A stretch of 64,000 nt of DNA from Bacteroidales bacterium (lineage in GTDB: Bacteria; Bacteroidota; Bacteroidia; Bacteroidales; UBA932), in contig JAFYWC010000058.1 in the NCBI GenBank assembly GCA_017546585.1, forward strand, positions 1-64,000, in the 5' to 3' direction. The notes under the pieces were generated by a model, which was given only the letters and a program-made list of their open reading frames with translations, was not told where the DNA came from and did no database searches. This document shows, in pieces, positions 17,817-26,965 of this stretch (its first letter is position 1; each line of letters opens with the position of its first letter). A program made the position numbers and the translations under genes.

Positions 17817-18421
17817 TATCCGAAGAGGATTTTCTTTGTTGCTGGTCTGAGGTATTCGCAAATGAGTTCGTTGAATGTCTCCTCTGTGAAGCTTACAAAG
17901 TAACCGCCGTTCTTAGGACCAATCTGGAAACCGCCGCTTACCTTCTTAGAGAAGTCAGCCTTTACCTCTGCGCCGAGAATCTTGGCGAGTTCGCCTGTAA
18001 CAAACGGCTCAAGTTCGCCCTTAAGCGACTCTGGAAGAATGACTGCAAGATCAACCGGACCCTCAGTTGTGAATTTCTCCGCAACAGCCTTGATGAGTTC
18101 CTTGACGAAATCAGCAGATGCGAGCGCCTTCTTCACTGGCTCGTCTGCCATTTTGCCTACTACGAGAGTCTCGATGTCCTTCTTAGTTGCCGCAAGGCTC
18201 TGGTTCGCTGCCATCTTCACGTCCGATGCAACCTTGGTCTTGAGTTCCTCAGCCTGCTTCTGTGCTGCTGCAACGATCTGCGCTGCCTCTGCCTGAGCCT
18301 TAGCTACGATCTCCTCTGCCTGAACCTTTGCTTTGGCAAGGATTTCCTCACCTTCCTGTTTTCCTTTTGCCAGACCCTCGTTGTAGAGTTTGTCTGTCAG
18401 TTCTTGCAATTTGTTCTGCAT
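17816..18421 (-). CDS. V-type ATPase subunit E (peripheral stalk)
   Basis: The ATG at 18421 (MQNKLQELTDKLYNEGLAKG) is preferred to an upstream in-frame start, because the promoter lies at 18468-18499. The 201-residue protein starts with a long Ala/Lys/Glu/Gln coiled coil (about 10-75) and ends in a globular domain, the plan of the E stalk that ties the head to subunit I. It is the first gene of the operon. Separate F and G subunit genes are not visible in the operon. Confidence 0.9.
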   Translation of the reverse strand: MQNKLQELTDKLYNEGLAKGKQEGEEILAKAKVQAEEIVAKAQAEAAQIVAAAQKQAEELKTKVASDVKMAANQSLAATKKDIETLVVGKMADEPVKKALASADFVKELIKAVAEKFTTEGPVDLAVILPESLKGELEPFVTGELAKILGAEVKADFSKKVSGGFQIGPKNGGYFVSFTEETFNELICEYLRPATKKILFG

Positions 18422-18467
18422 ATTTCTATTAATTATATGTTTTTGTTTTAGTTTCAAGTCAATTATG

Positions 18468-18499
18468 CAAATCTAATAATAAAAGCCCGAGTAAACAAC
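18468..18499 (-). promoter_or_regulatory. V-ATPase operon promoter
   Basis: The minus strand reads GTTG (18496-18499), 20 bases, then TAGATTTG (18468-18475), a good match to the Bacteroidetes promoter. It lies between metF and the subunit E start, so the operon need not depend on read-through from metH-metF. Confidence 0.6.
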
Positions 18500-18514
18500 C
18501 TTATTCGGTTAAAA

Positions 18515-19471
18515 TCAGAAGCAATTCTGCAGGATTTTAACGATATTGTCACTTTTGCCCATTGTGTAGAAATGTACCGCCGGAACGCCGTGGGCGATGA
18601 GGTCCTTGCACTGCATCGAACACCACTCTGTTCCGATCCTGTAGGCCGCTTCTCTGTCGTCCTTCGCATCCTTCAAAGCCTCGGTCAGTTCCACTGGAAT
18701 GTCCAGCGAGAACGCCTCAGGAAGGGATGTCACCTGCCTGAAAGTAGAGATAGGCTTGAGGCCTGGAATGATAGGCACATTTATACCCGCTGCGCGGCAT
18801 TTTGCCACGAAGTCATAATACACATTATTGTCGAAGAACATCTGTGTGATAACATAATCCGCGCCTGCATCAACCTTTCGCTTGAGATTTGCGATGTCGG
18901 TCTCGATGTTAGGTGCCTCGAAATGCTTTTCCGGGTATGCTCCCACTCCGATGCAGAAGTATCTGTCATCGTCACCCTTTCTGCTTCTTCTGTAGCTCGC
19001 GCTTCCCTGATACTTGCGGATTCCCTCCACGAGTTCGCTCGCGTAACTGTAGCCGCCAGGCGTAGGAGTGAAGCGCTTTTCGCTAGACATACTGTCGCCG
19101 CGCAACGCCACTATGTTGTTGATGCCCAGGAACTCAAGGTTGTCGAGTTTGCTCTCGATCTCCTCCTTGGTAGTACCTGCGCAGATGATGTGCGGAATGG
19201 TCTCGATGTCATATCTCTCCATAATCGCAGCGCATACTGTTGTCTCGCTGATGCGGTTGCGGATAAGATGTCTGCTGAAACTGCCGTCCGCCGCCTCACG
19301 ATACTCGTACTCGTCCCTGTGGCTTGTCACATTGATGTACTTAGGGTTGAACTCCATAAACGGAGCGATGCTCTCAAGGAGTTCGTTCTTTGTCATACCT
19401 CGCATAGGAGGCACGATCTCCAGCGACGGAAACGCTTTTGTGCTGGTGCTCAATATCTCAGATACCTTCAT
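18515..19471 (-). CDS. metF: Methylenetetrahydrofolate reductase
   Basis: The 318-residue flavoenzyme reduces 5,10-methylene-THF to 5-methyl-THF, the methyl donor for MetH. Family marks include PSLEIVPP at the start, the VTSHRDEY region, the IICAGTTKEE stretch, LRGDS near 130 (FAD/folate site) and DYVITQMFFDN near 205. It starts 12 bases after metH and closes an operon with NfnAB and metH. The length suits the bacterial catalytic domain without the eukaryotic regulatory domain. Confidence 0.96.
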   Translation of the reverse strand: MKVSEILSTSTKAFPSLEIVPPMRGMTKNELLESIAPFMEFNPKYINVTSHRDEYEYREAADGSFSRHLIRNRISETTVCAAIMERYDIETIPHIICAGTTKEEIESKLDNLEFLGINNIVALRGDSMSSEKRFTPTPGGYSYASELVEGIRKYQGSASYRRSRKGDDDRYFCIGVGAYPEKHFEAPNIETDIANLKRKVDAGADYVITQMFFDNNVYYDFVAKCRAAGINVPIIPGLKPISTFRQVTSLPEAFSLDIPVELTEALKDAKDDREAAYRIGTEWCSMQCKDLIAHGVPAVHFYTMGKSDNIVKILQNCF

Positions 19472-19483
19472 AGTATTCCAGTT

Positions 19484-22400
19484 TTATCTTAACATATGTC
19501 CGATGAACCTTCTTGCCTTCTCCTCGCTCATTCCTCTTCTCTGAACGTAGTCGTCATACTGCTCCCTGCTGATGGTGCGTATCTCAGGATATTTCGCCTG
19601 AGGGTGGAGGAAGATGAAGCCGCAGATGCTGGCCTCAGGGATCATAGCGAAGCTTTCTGTAAGTTTGATGCCGAGGCTGAATCTGCCGGAAAGTACCTTG
19701 CAGATATCCTCCTTGAGGGTGTGGTCCGGGCAACTTGAATAGCCCGCTGCAGGCTTGATGACCTTCAGGCCGTCCTGTGCCAACTGCTTGTCGAGCCACT
19801 TTGAAGCCGCCTCTGCAAGAGTCATTCTCACAGCCTTGGCAACGAGGTCCTCGTATTTGTTTCCGCAGGCAGGACAGCAGCAGCCCTCTTCGTGCGCTGC
19901 GTTCTTTGCCTTTACGGTTATCGTGAAGAATCCGAGAGGGGATTTCACACCTGACTTTTCGTCTGCGATATAGTCACAGAGAGAAAGACCCTCCAGAGTC
20001 TCCTGTCTGAGCATAGGCAGACGCACTTCATCAGTGATGAGGTCCTTTCCGTCAGTAACCGCATCAAGGAATCTTGCCGATACGCTGATCCTGAAGTTGG
20101 CCAACGCGAGTTCCTCCTCAGCGTCCTGGCGGAGCTGCATAAGTTCCATAGCCTCAGGGTTTTTGCTGCCGTATTTCACGCCCCAGATGGCATAGAGCAT
20201 CCTCCAGTCGAAATATGGAAGAACCTCCTCTGTGGTAAGCTCCCTTACAGGAATGTCAGCCGGTTTTCCGACCACCTCTACAGGCTTCTCCGCCTTCTGG
20301 AATATCTTCCATTCAACGTTTTCTGACTTAGGAGCCTCATTCTTACGGTTGTACACATCCCTGATACGCTGCTGCTCGCTGTGCTGAGCCTCCTCGAAGG
20401 CCTTTCTGTCCATAACGCACTTCTTCGCAAGCACAGCCGCTGCAGAAGCGTCGGCGCCGTAGAAGACGTAGTCGTAGAGCGGCGCGAGCTTCACCGCAGT
20501 GTGTACTGCAGATGTTGTAGCGCCACCGATGAACAGTGGGGTAGTCATACCTCTTGAAGCCATATCGCGGCAGAGTTCCTCCATCTGGTAAAGCGACGGA
20601 GTGATGAGTCCGCTGACAGCGATTATGTCTGCGTTTATCTTTTCCGCCTCTGCGAGGATGGTCTCCTTGTCCACCATCACTCCGAGGTCGTGTATGTCGA
20701 ATCCGTTGCAGGCCAATACGATGCCTGTGATGTTCTTTCCTATGTCGTGCACGTCGCCCTTCACAGTAGCCAGAACCACCTTCGGTCTTGACGCGGCAGT
20801 TGTGTTCTCGGCAGCGTTGATATGCGGCTCAAGAATATCAACTGCATCCCTCATAACCTTGGCAGACTTGACTACCTGAGGGAGGAACATCTTTCCTTCG
20901 CCGAACATCTTTCCGACCGCTTCCATAGCCTCCATCAGAGGACCTTCGATCACCTTCACGGCTGTGCCGAACTCGGTCATCGCCTCTTCAAGATCCGTAG
21001 CCAGATTAGCGCTTGAGCCCTTGATAAGAGCAACCTTAAGACGCTCTGACACAGTGGTTTCAACTACCTGGGTTGATGTTGTTTCTGAAGTGTTCTGCGC
21101 GTCCTTCTGAGCCATAATTGCAGACGCTTTCTCGATGAGTCTTTCTGTAGCCTGTGCGTCTGTGTCGAAGATCACGTCCTCCACACACTTGAGCAGTTCA
21201 GGCTCGATCTCGTCATAGATCTGAAGCATAGAAGGGTTCACGATGGCCATATCCATTCCTGCCTCGATCGCGTGATAAAGGAAGGCCGAATGCATCGCTT
21301 CGCGCACTGCGTTGTTGCCTCTGAATGAGAATGAAAGATTTGACACTCCGCCGGAAGTCAGCGCTCCCGGGAGGTTGGTCTTGATCCATCTTACAGCCTC
21401 GATGAAGTCCACACCGTAGCGTGCGTGCTCCTCGATACCTGTGCCTATAGAAAGGATGTTTACGTCGAATATTATGTTCTCAGGGCTGATTCCTGCCTCC
21501 TCTGTGAGCAGTCTGTATGCACGCTTGCAGATGGCTATCTTTCTGTCGAATGTTGTCGCCTGGCCCTCCTCGTCAAAGGCCATAATCACCATTGCAGCGC
21601 CGTAGGATGCGATTTCCTTGGCCTTGCTGATGAAACTCTCAGGACCTTCCTTGAGGCTGATCGAGTTCACTATGCACTTTCCCTGAGCATTCTTGAGACC
21701 TGCGATGATGGTCTCCCAGTGTGACGAGTCGATCATCAGTGCTGCCTTGGCTACGGCAGGGTCGTTGGAAATGTGTCGAACGAAACGCTCCATCTCCCTG
21801 GTGCTGTCCAGCATCGCGTCATCCATATTGATGTCGATGATGGAAGCTCCGTCCTCGATCTGCTTTGCAGCAATCTGCAGAGCCTCATCATATTTCCCTT
21901 CTGAAATCAGACGGGCGAACTTCCTCGAGCCGGCAACGTTTGTCCTTTCACCGACATTGATGAAGTTGCTTGTCTTCACATCCACCTTCACATTCTCCAG
22001 TCCGCTGACGTTCAGGACCTGATCCTCTTCAGCGCCGACGCTCCTCGGCTTGATGCCCTTGACCGCACCTGCAATTGCCTTGATATGCTCCGGAGTCGTG
22101 CCGCAGCAGCCTCCGACAATGTTTATCAGACCCTTTTCGGCCATTACCTTGACCTGAGCGGCCATATCCTCCGGACTCTGGTCGTATCCGCCCATCTCGT
22201 TAGGGAGACCGGCGTTAGGATAGCAGCTGATGCGACATCCGCACCATCTGTTCATATCCTCCACAAGAGGCATAAGCTCAGCCGCTCCGAGCGAACAGTT
22301 CACTCCGAAGGCGAGGATAGGGTAGTGGCGCACGGCAGTGTAGAAGGCCTCCAATGTCTGGCCTGTCAGGGTCCTGCCGCTTCGGTCACTTACTGATACT

Positions 22401-23008
22401 GAGATGATTACAGGAATCTTTTCTTCCGAAAGGTCCTCGATGGCCTTAAGAGCGGCCTTTACATTGAGAGCGTCGAACGATGTCTCGATGAGCAGAAGGT
22501 CGACGCCTCCACGGAGGAGGGCTTCCACCTGCTGACGGTATGCACTGTACATATCGTCGAAACAGTACGGCCTGAATGTCGGGTCGCCGGCGTCAGGTGA
22601 AAGCGAGAGGGACTTCGATGTAGGGCCGATGCTTCCGGCTACCCATACCTTGCGGCTGAGGCCGATCTCCGCTGCAAGAGCAGCGGCCTCGTCCGCCGCT
22701 TCCCTCGCGAGTCTTGCACCCTCGTATGCCATATCAGCAGCAAACTCCTCGCAGCCGTATTCACTCTGCGAGATGACGTTTGCACTGAATGTGTTGGTCT
22801 CGATGATGTCTGCTCCCGAGGCAATATACTCCTTGTGAACCTTCTTTATGACGTCAGGTCGGGTAATGTTCAGACATTCGTTGTTGCCTTTAAGGTCCTT
22901 GTTACACGCAGAAAACGGACCTCCGTGGTAGTCACCCTCGTCAAGTCCGAATTTCTGTATGGTGGTGCCCATAGCACCGTCAAGTATATAGATCTTATTA
23001 TCTTCCAA
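19484..23008 (-). CDS. metH: Cobalamin-dependent methionine synthase
   Basis: The 1174-residue protein has all four MetH modules. They are a homocysteine/zinc barrel with GGCCGTTPEH near 298-307, a methyl-THF barrel (from FINVGERTNVAGSRKF), a cobalamin domain with the DVHDIGKN ligand segment near 751-758, and a C-terminal AdoMet activation domain with ACGNKYEDLV and SYGY-type elements (AGYSSCPDH). It transfers the methyl group from 5-methyl-THF to homocysteine. The start is a TTG at 23008, directly after the TAA of the preceding gene. No ATG is available before the essential LDGAMGT segment, so the TTG is likely real. No cobalamin riboswitch is seen, since the gene is internal to an operon. 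Confidence 0.96.
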   Translation of the reverse strand: MEDNKIYILDGAMGTTIQKFGLDEGDYHGGPFSACNKDLKGNNECLNITRPDVIKKVHKEYIASGADIIETNTFSANVISQSEYGCEEFAADMAYEGARLAREAADEAAALAAEIGLSRKVWVAGSIGPTSKSLSLSPDAGDPTFRPYCFDDMYSAYRQQVEALLRGGVDLLLIETSFDALNVKAALKAIEDLSEEKIPVIISVSVSDRSGRTLTGQTLEAFYTAVRHYPILAFGVNCSLGAAELMPLVEDMNRWCGCRISCYPNAGLPNEMGGYDQSPEDMAAQVKVMAEKGLINIVGGCCGTTPEHIKAIAGAVKGIKPRSVGAEEDQVLNVSGLENVKVDVKTSNFINVGERTNVAGSRKFARLISEGKYDEALQIAAKQIEDGASIIDINMDDAMLDSTREMERFVRHISNDPAVAKAALMIDSSHWETIIAGLKNAQGKCIVNSISLKEGPESFISKAKEIASYGAAMVIMAFDEEGQATTFDRKIAICKRAYRLLTEEAGISPENIIFDVNILSIGTGIEEHARYGVDFIEAVRWIKTNLPGALTSGGVSNLSFSFRGNNAVREAMHSAFLYHAIEAGMDMAIVNPSMLQIYDEIEPELLKCVEDVIFDTDAQATERLIEKASAIMAQKDAQNTSETTSTQVVETTVSERLKVALIKGSSANLATDLEEAMTEFGTAVKVIEGPLMEAMEAVGKMFGEGKMFLPQVVKSAKVMRDAVDILEPHINAAENTTAASRPKVVLATVKGDVHDIGKNITGIVLACNGFDIHDLGVMVDKETILAEAEKINADIIAVSGLITPSLYQMEELCRDMASRGMTTPLFIGGATTSAVHTAVKLAPLYDYVFYGADASAAAVLAKKCVMDRKAFEEAQHSEQQRIRDVYNRKNEAPKSENVEWKIFQKAEKPVEVVGKPADIPVRELTTEEVLPYFDWRMLYAIWGVKYGSKNPEAMELMQLRQDAEEELALANFRISVSARFLDAVTDGKDLITDEVRLPMLRQETLEGLSLCDYIADEKSGVKSPLGFFTITVKAKNAAHEEGCCCPACGNKYEDLVAKAVRMTLAEAASKWLDKQLAQDGLKVIKPAAGYSSCPDHTLKEDICKVLSGRFSLGIKLTESFAMIPEASICGFIFLHPQAKYPEIRTISREQYDDYVQRRGMSEEKARRFIGHMLR

Positions 23009-24394
23009 TTACTTGTTCTGAATATATTCGTGAATAGCTGCAGCAGCCTTGCGTCCTGCTCCCATAGCGAGGATCACTGTCGCTGCTCCTGTTACTGCGT
23101 CACCGCCTGCGAAGACTCCCTGGCGTGTTGTAGCTCCGTTTTCATCTGCTACGAGACAGCCTCTTCTTGTCGTCTCGAGACCCTTTGTGGTCTTTGCGAT
23201 GAGCGGGTTAGGAGATGTTCCGAGTGACATAATCACTGTATCTGTCTCGATCTCGAACTCGGACCCCGGAACCTCTACAGGTGATCGGCGTCCGCTTTCG
23301 TCAGGCTCGCCGAGCTCCATACGGATACACTTGACTGCCTTTACCCAGCCGTTCTCGTCTCCGAGCACTTCCACAGGGTTGGTGAGCATAGCGAACTGGA
23401 TGCCCTCCTCCTTTGCGTGGTGAACCTCTTCTGCACGTGCAGGAAGTTCCTTCTCAGTACGACGATATACGATGGTTGTCTCTGCTCCGAGGCGAAGCGC
23501 TGTACGCGCTGCGTCCATAGCAACGTTTCCGCCACCTACGACCACAACCTTCTTTCCTGCACGGATAGGAGTGTCATAGTCGTCGCGGTATGCCTTCATA
23601 AGGTTGTTTCTGGTGAGGAACTCATTGGCTGAGAATACGCCGTTGTAGTGCTCTCCAGGTATGTTCATAAAGCGAGGAAGACCTGCTCCCGAGCCTACGA
23701 ACACAGCGTCGAATCCTTCCTCGTCAAGCAGTGCGTCGATAGTCACTGTACGTCCTGCGATAACGTTTGTCTCGATCTTTACGCCCAATGCCTTCACTGC
23801 GGCAATCTCAGCAGCAACGACCTTGTCCTTAGGGAGACGGAACTCAGGAATACCGTATTCCAATACTCCGCCGGCACGGTGAAGTGCCTCAAATACAGTT
23901 ACTTCATAGCCGAGCTTTGCAAGGTCAGACGCACAGGCAAGTCCTGCAGGACCGCTGCCGATGACAGCCACCTTGTGACCGTTGGCAGGAGCTGTAACCG
24001 GCTTCACACCGCCGTTTTCTCTGCTCCAGTCTGCTACGAAACGTTCAAGCTTTCCGATAGCCACTGGCTCTCCCTTGATTCCGAGGATACAGCTTCCCTC
24101 GCACTGAGTCTCCTGTGGACATACGCGTCCGCAGACTGCAGGAAGCGAAGAATCCTCCGCGATAGTTGCGGCAGCGCCGGCGAAGTCGCCTGCAGCCACC
24201 TGTGAGATGAACTGAGGAATCTTGACGCTTACAGGGCAAGCAGCCACGCAGCGTGGGTTCTTGCAGTTGAGACATCTTGTAGCCTCAAGCTGAGCCTCCT
24301 CAGCATTGTATCCGTAGCATACCTCCTCGAAGTTGGTCGCACGTACTTTAGGATCCTGCTCTCTTACAGGAACTCTAGGAATCTTGTTTGCCAT
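23009..24394 (-). CDS. NADPH:ferredoxin oxidoreductase large subunit (NfnB/GltD-like)
   Basis: The ATG at 24394 (MANKIPRVPV) is chosen over an upstream frame extension because it forms a TAATG overlap with the partner gene. The 461-residue flavoprotein has an N-terminal iron-sulfur domain with CLNCKNPRCVAACP and CGRVCPQETQCEGSC cysteine clusters, then FAD and NAD(P) sites GSGPAGLACA and VVGGGNVAMDAA. It resembles GltD, but the neighbour is a ferredoxin-NADP reductase-like subunit rather than GltB, so it is best read as NfnB. NfnAB exchanges electrons between NADH, NADPH and ferredoxin. Annotation pipelines often label it glutamate synthase small subunit. Confidence 0.88.
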   Translation of the reverse strand: MANKIPRVPVREQDPKVRATNFEEVCYGYNAEEAQLEATRCLNCKNPRCVAACPVSVKIPQFISQVAAGDFAGAAATIAEDSSLPAVCGRVCPQETQCEGSCILGIKGEPVAIGKLERFVADWSRENGGVKPVTAPANGHKVAVIGSGPAGLACASDLAKLGYEVTVFEALHRAGGVLEYGIPEFRLPKDKVVAAEIAAVKALGVKIETNVIAGRTVTIDALLDEEGFDAVFVGSGAGLPRFMNIPGEHYNGVFSANEFLTRNNLMKAYRDDYDTPIRAGKKVVVVGGGNVAMDAARTALRLGAETTIVYRRTEKELPARAEEVHHAKEEGIQFAMLTNPVEVLGDENGWVKAVKCIRMELGEPDESGRRSPVEVPGSEFEIETDTVIMSLGTSPNPLIAKTTKGLETTRRGCLVADENGATTRQGVFAGGDAVTGAATVILAMGAGRKAAAAIHEYIQNK

Positions 24395-25257
24395 TATTTG
24401 CCCCTCCCGATTCTGCAAGTGTGATGCTCTGTAGCCTCACGCTCTTCTGTATTATACATTCTCTGACGGCGCATAGCCTCGTCAAAGTCTACAAGGTATC
24501 CGTCGAACTCAGGACCTTCCACGCAAGCGAAACGTACCTTTCCGCCCACTGTCACTCGGCAGGCTCCGCACATTCCGGTACCATCCACCATCAGCGTGTT
24601 GAGGCTGACGATCACAGGAAGGTTGAGCTTCTTGCAGGTGAGGGTAGCGAACTTCATCATAATCATAGGACCGATCGCAACAGCCTGGTCGTATACCTTT
24701 CCGTCCTCGTTCACGAGCTTCTCGAGCATCGCAGTCACGAGACCCTTGAATCCCTCGGAACCGTCGTCTGTACAGATGTAAAGATTGTCGCAGACAGCAG
24801 ACATCTCTTCCTTATATATTACAAGGTCCTTTGTCTTCGCTCCGATGATCACATCCACAGCGACTCCTCTTTCGTGGAGCCATTTCACCTGAGGATACAC
24901 AGGTGCTGTACCAACGCCGCCGGCGATGAATACGTATCTTTTGCCTGCGAGTTCCTCAGCAGACATCTCTGTGAAGTCTGAAGGGATGCCGAGAGGACCC
25001 ACAACGTCAGCGAACGCATCGCCTTCGTTGTAAGCGCAGATCTCTGCTGTAGATGCGCCGATCTGCTGGGTAACGATGGTCACTGTGCCGTTCGTCTTGT
25101 CGTAATCACTGATCGTCAAAGGAATACGTTCTCCCTGCTCGTCTGCCCTGATGATAAGGAACTGTCCGGGTAATGCTGCAGAAGCGAGGCGAGGCGCCTC
25201 CACCTTCATCCGACAGATTGTCGGAGTCAGCATATCTTTAGAAACTATTTTATACAT
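24394..25257 (-). CDS. NfnA-like ferredoxin-NADP reductase subunit (sulfide dehydrogenase type)
   Basis: The start at 25257 (MYKIVSKDMLTPTICRMKVE) follows the promoter. The 287-residue protein has an FAD-binding barrel (PGQFLIIRADEQGERIPLTI), an NAD-binding domain with FIAGGVGTAPVYP, and a C-terminal 2Fe-2S cluster site at about 240-262 (GTGMCGACRV, then RFACVEGP). It pairs with the next gene as NfnAB. The operon continues to metH and metF, so reducing power and methyl transfer may be coordinated. Confidence 0.9.
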   Translation of the reverse strand: MYKIVSKDMLTPTICRMKVEAPRLASAALPGQFLIIRADEQGERIPLTISDYDKTNGTVTIVTQQIGASTAEICAYNEGDAFADVVGPLGIPSDFTEMSAEELAGKRYVFIAGGVGTAPVYPQVKWLHERGVAVDVIIGAKTKDLVIYKEEMSAVCDNLYICTDDGSEGFKGLVTAMLEKLVNEDGKVYDQAVAIGPMIMMKFATLTCKKLNLPVIVSLNTLMVDGTGMCGACRVTVGGKVRFACVEGPEFDGYLVDFDEAMRRQRMYNTEEREATEHHTCRIGRGK

Positions 25258-25292
25258 AGGTCTTAATGATACTGATAAATGTACATAACACA

Positions 25293-25323
25293 CAAAGATA
25301 GGAAAATTAATTCCAATAACAAT
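25293..25323 (-). promoter_or_regulatory. Promoter of the nfnAB-metH-metF operon
   Basis: The minus strand has ATTG (25320-25323), 19 bases, then TATCTTTG (25293-25300). The expected start is about 30 bases before the nfnA ATG. Confidence 0.6.
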
Positions 25324-25362
25324 GAAAAGGGCGATTCAAATCTGAACCGCCCTTTTCATTGT
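25319..25362 (-). terminator. Terminator of the TPR-yebC unit
   Basis: ACAATGAAAAGGGCG pairs with CGCCCTTTTCATTGT across an internal ATTCA/TGAA-bearing loop, making a long symmetric hairpin. It lies after yebC and just before the nfn promoter, and overlaps its -33 box. Confidence 0.75.
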
Positions 25363-25377
25363 CGTATGTTGCAGTAA

Positions 25378-26109
25378 TTACGGCTGCATTGTAGTGTAAA
25401 CGTTCTGTACGTCATCGTCCTCCTCGATACGCTCGATGAGCTTCTCGATGTCTGCCTTTGCGTCACCCTCAAGAACCTTGAGGTCAACGTTTGGAAGGCG
25501 GGTGAACTCTGCTGCCACGAGCTCATAGCCGTTCTCCTCGATCCACTTCTGGATAGTGTTGAATGCAGTGAACTCACCGTAGAGTACGATTTCCATTTCC
25601 TCGTTGTCGTTCTCCTCCTCGAAGATCTCCTCTACGCCGTAGTCGATGAGCTCAAGCTCAAGCTCCTCGAGGTCGTATGGATTAGCGCTCTTCATACGGA
25701 ACATACACTTGCGGTCGAACATATAGTCAACGCTGCCTGAAGTTCCGAGCGATCCGCCGCTCTTAGTGAAGTATGAACGTACGTTTGCTACAGTACGGTT
25801 GTTGTTGTCGGTAGCAGCCTCTACGAGAACTGCGATACCGTGAGGACCGTAACCCTCGAATACTACCTCCTTGTAATCTGCCTGATCCTTGTCGGTCGCT
25901 CTCTTGATAGCGCGCTCGATGTTGTCCTTAGGCATATTCTCGCTTCGTGCAGTCTGGATGAGGGCGCGAAGACGTGGGTTACCAGTGATATCTGAACCAC
26001 CCTGCTTTACAGCGATAGTGATTTCCTTACCGATCTTGGTGAAGACGCGGGCCATATGACCCCATCTCTTGAACTTTCTCTCCTTACGGAACTCAAATGC
26101 TCTTCCCAT
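25378..26109 (-). CDS. yebC: YebC/PmpR-family regulator
   Basis: The 243-residue protein starts MGRAFEFRKERKFKRWGHMA, a Bacteroidetes variant of the usual MAGHSKWANIKHRK start, and keeps the family segments NPRLRALIQTARSENMPKDN and VFEGYGPHGIAVLVEA and TNRTVANVRSYFTKSGGSLG. YebC-family proteins act as DNA-binding regulators or, as more recently described, help ribosomes at difficult peptide sequences. The gene starts 9 bases after the TPR gene. Confidence 0.93.
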   Translation of the reverse strand: MGRAFEFRKERKFKRWGHMARVFTKIGKEITIAVKQGGSDITGNPRLRALIQTARSENMPKDNIERAIKRATDKDQADYKEVVFEGYGPHGIAVLVEAATDNNNRTVANVRSYFTKSGGSLGTSGSVDYMFDRKCMFRMKSANPYDLEELELELIDYGVEEIFEEENDNEEMEIVLYGEFTAFNTIQKWIEENGYELVAAEFTRLPNVDLKVLEGDAKADIEKLIERIEEDDDVQNVYTTMQP

Positions 26110-26118
26110 AGTCTAAAA

Positions 26119-26799
26119 TTATTTAGCTTCGATACGGCTGATGTACTTGTCTACATCGTAAGCCTGCATTGCTGTCGGGTACTCTTCCTTGATCTTCTTG
26201 TAGAATGAAAGCGCCTTAGCGTTCTCGCCGAGGAACTCAGCCACTACGCCAGCGTCAAGAAGATACTCTGCTGCGAATGCGTTGTCAGCTGCTGCAGCTG
26301 CCTTCTCGAAGTAACCAAGAGCTGTTGCGTAGTCCTCGAGGTTAACGTAGCAGTCGCCGATGCAACCGAGAGCGCGAGCCTTGAAGAACTCGTCCTTGCC
26401 GTTGTATGACTTGAAGTAGCTGATAGCTGACTCGTAGTTCTTGAGGTTGAACTCGCAAACACCAGCGTAGAATACTACTGACTCGCCACCCTTCTTGCCA
26501 TACTCGTCGATGATCTGCTCGAAACCGAGTACATTGCCGTCACCGTAAAGTGCGAGAGCGAAGCCTGTTGAATCAGCTGCATTGCGGAAGTTCTCCTCAG
26601 CGAATGCCATCTGACCCTGAGCCTCAGCAATCTTAGGCTGGTTTACGAACTTGTGCCAGCAGAAAGATGCGATGCATACTGCTACTACTGCCAAGCATAC
26701 GATAGAAAGGAGCTTACCGTTCTTCTCGAAGAACTGCTCTGTCTTTGAAACGGCCTCAACTACTGCCTCAGCCTTCTCGTTTTTGATTTCTTTAGCCAT
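26119..26799 (-). CDS. Tetratricopeptide-repeat protein with one membrane anchor
   Basis: The 226-residue protein has a charged N-terminus, one membrane helix at about 32-50 (LLSIVCLAVVAVCIASFCW) and then TPR-like helix pairs (for example ARALGCIGDCYVNLEDYATA). It resembles the YfgM-like family of membrane-anchored periplasmic TPR proteins that help envelope protein folding. In Bacteroidales this gene commonly sits near housekeeping genes. It is the first gene of a unit with yebC, with a promoter at 26840-26871. Confidence 0.8.
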   Translation of the reverse strand: MAKEIKNEKAEAVVEAVSKTEQFFEKNGKLLSIVCLAVVAVCIASFCWHKFVNQPKIAEAQGQMAFAEENFRNAADSTGFALALYGDGNVLGFEQIIDEYGKKGGESVVFYAGVCEFNLKNYESAISYFKSYNGKDEFFKARALGCIGDCYVNLEDYATALGYFEKAAAAADNAFAAEYLLDAGVVAEFLGENAKALSFYKKIKEEYPTAMQAYDVDKYISRIEAK

Positions 26800-26839
26800 T
26801 GTTTTATGAAGTTTTTAATTATTTCCGAAAAACAGGCGG

Positions 26840-26871
26840 CAAATTTATAAAAAAATGTCCAAAGTCCCAAT
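26840..26871 (-). promoter_or_regulatory. Promoter of the TPR-yebC unit
   Basis: ATTG (26868-26871), 20 bases, TAAATTTG (26840-26847) on the minus strand. The start would be about 35 bases before the TPR ATG. Confidence 0.55.
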
Positions 26872-26909
26872 AAAATTGTCTTTAAAGGATACTATGTGGA
26901 AAAATTGAC

Positions 26910-26917
26910 TACTTTTG
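26910..26917 (+). promoter_or_regulatory. nhaA -7 promoter element
   Basis: TACTTTTG fits TAnnTTTG exactly, about 50 bases before the nhaA start. No clear -33 TTTG is present at the proper distance. Confidence 0.45.
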
Positions 26918-26965
26918 CGCCCGTTTTTAAAAATCGTAGTGTAGAAACGTCAAAAATTCATCGCT

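Noticed and set aside
22085..22396. Plus-strand open frames inside metH and gltD-like genes
   Set aside because: They are by-products of GC-biased codon use on the opposite strand of strong genes; no ribosome sites or conserved look.
26918..26965. Riboswitch in the nhaA leader
   Set aside because: The leader is under 50 bases and no known Na+ or other riboswitch motif is recognisable.
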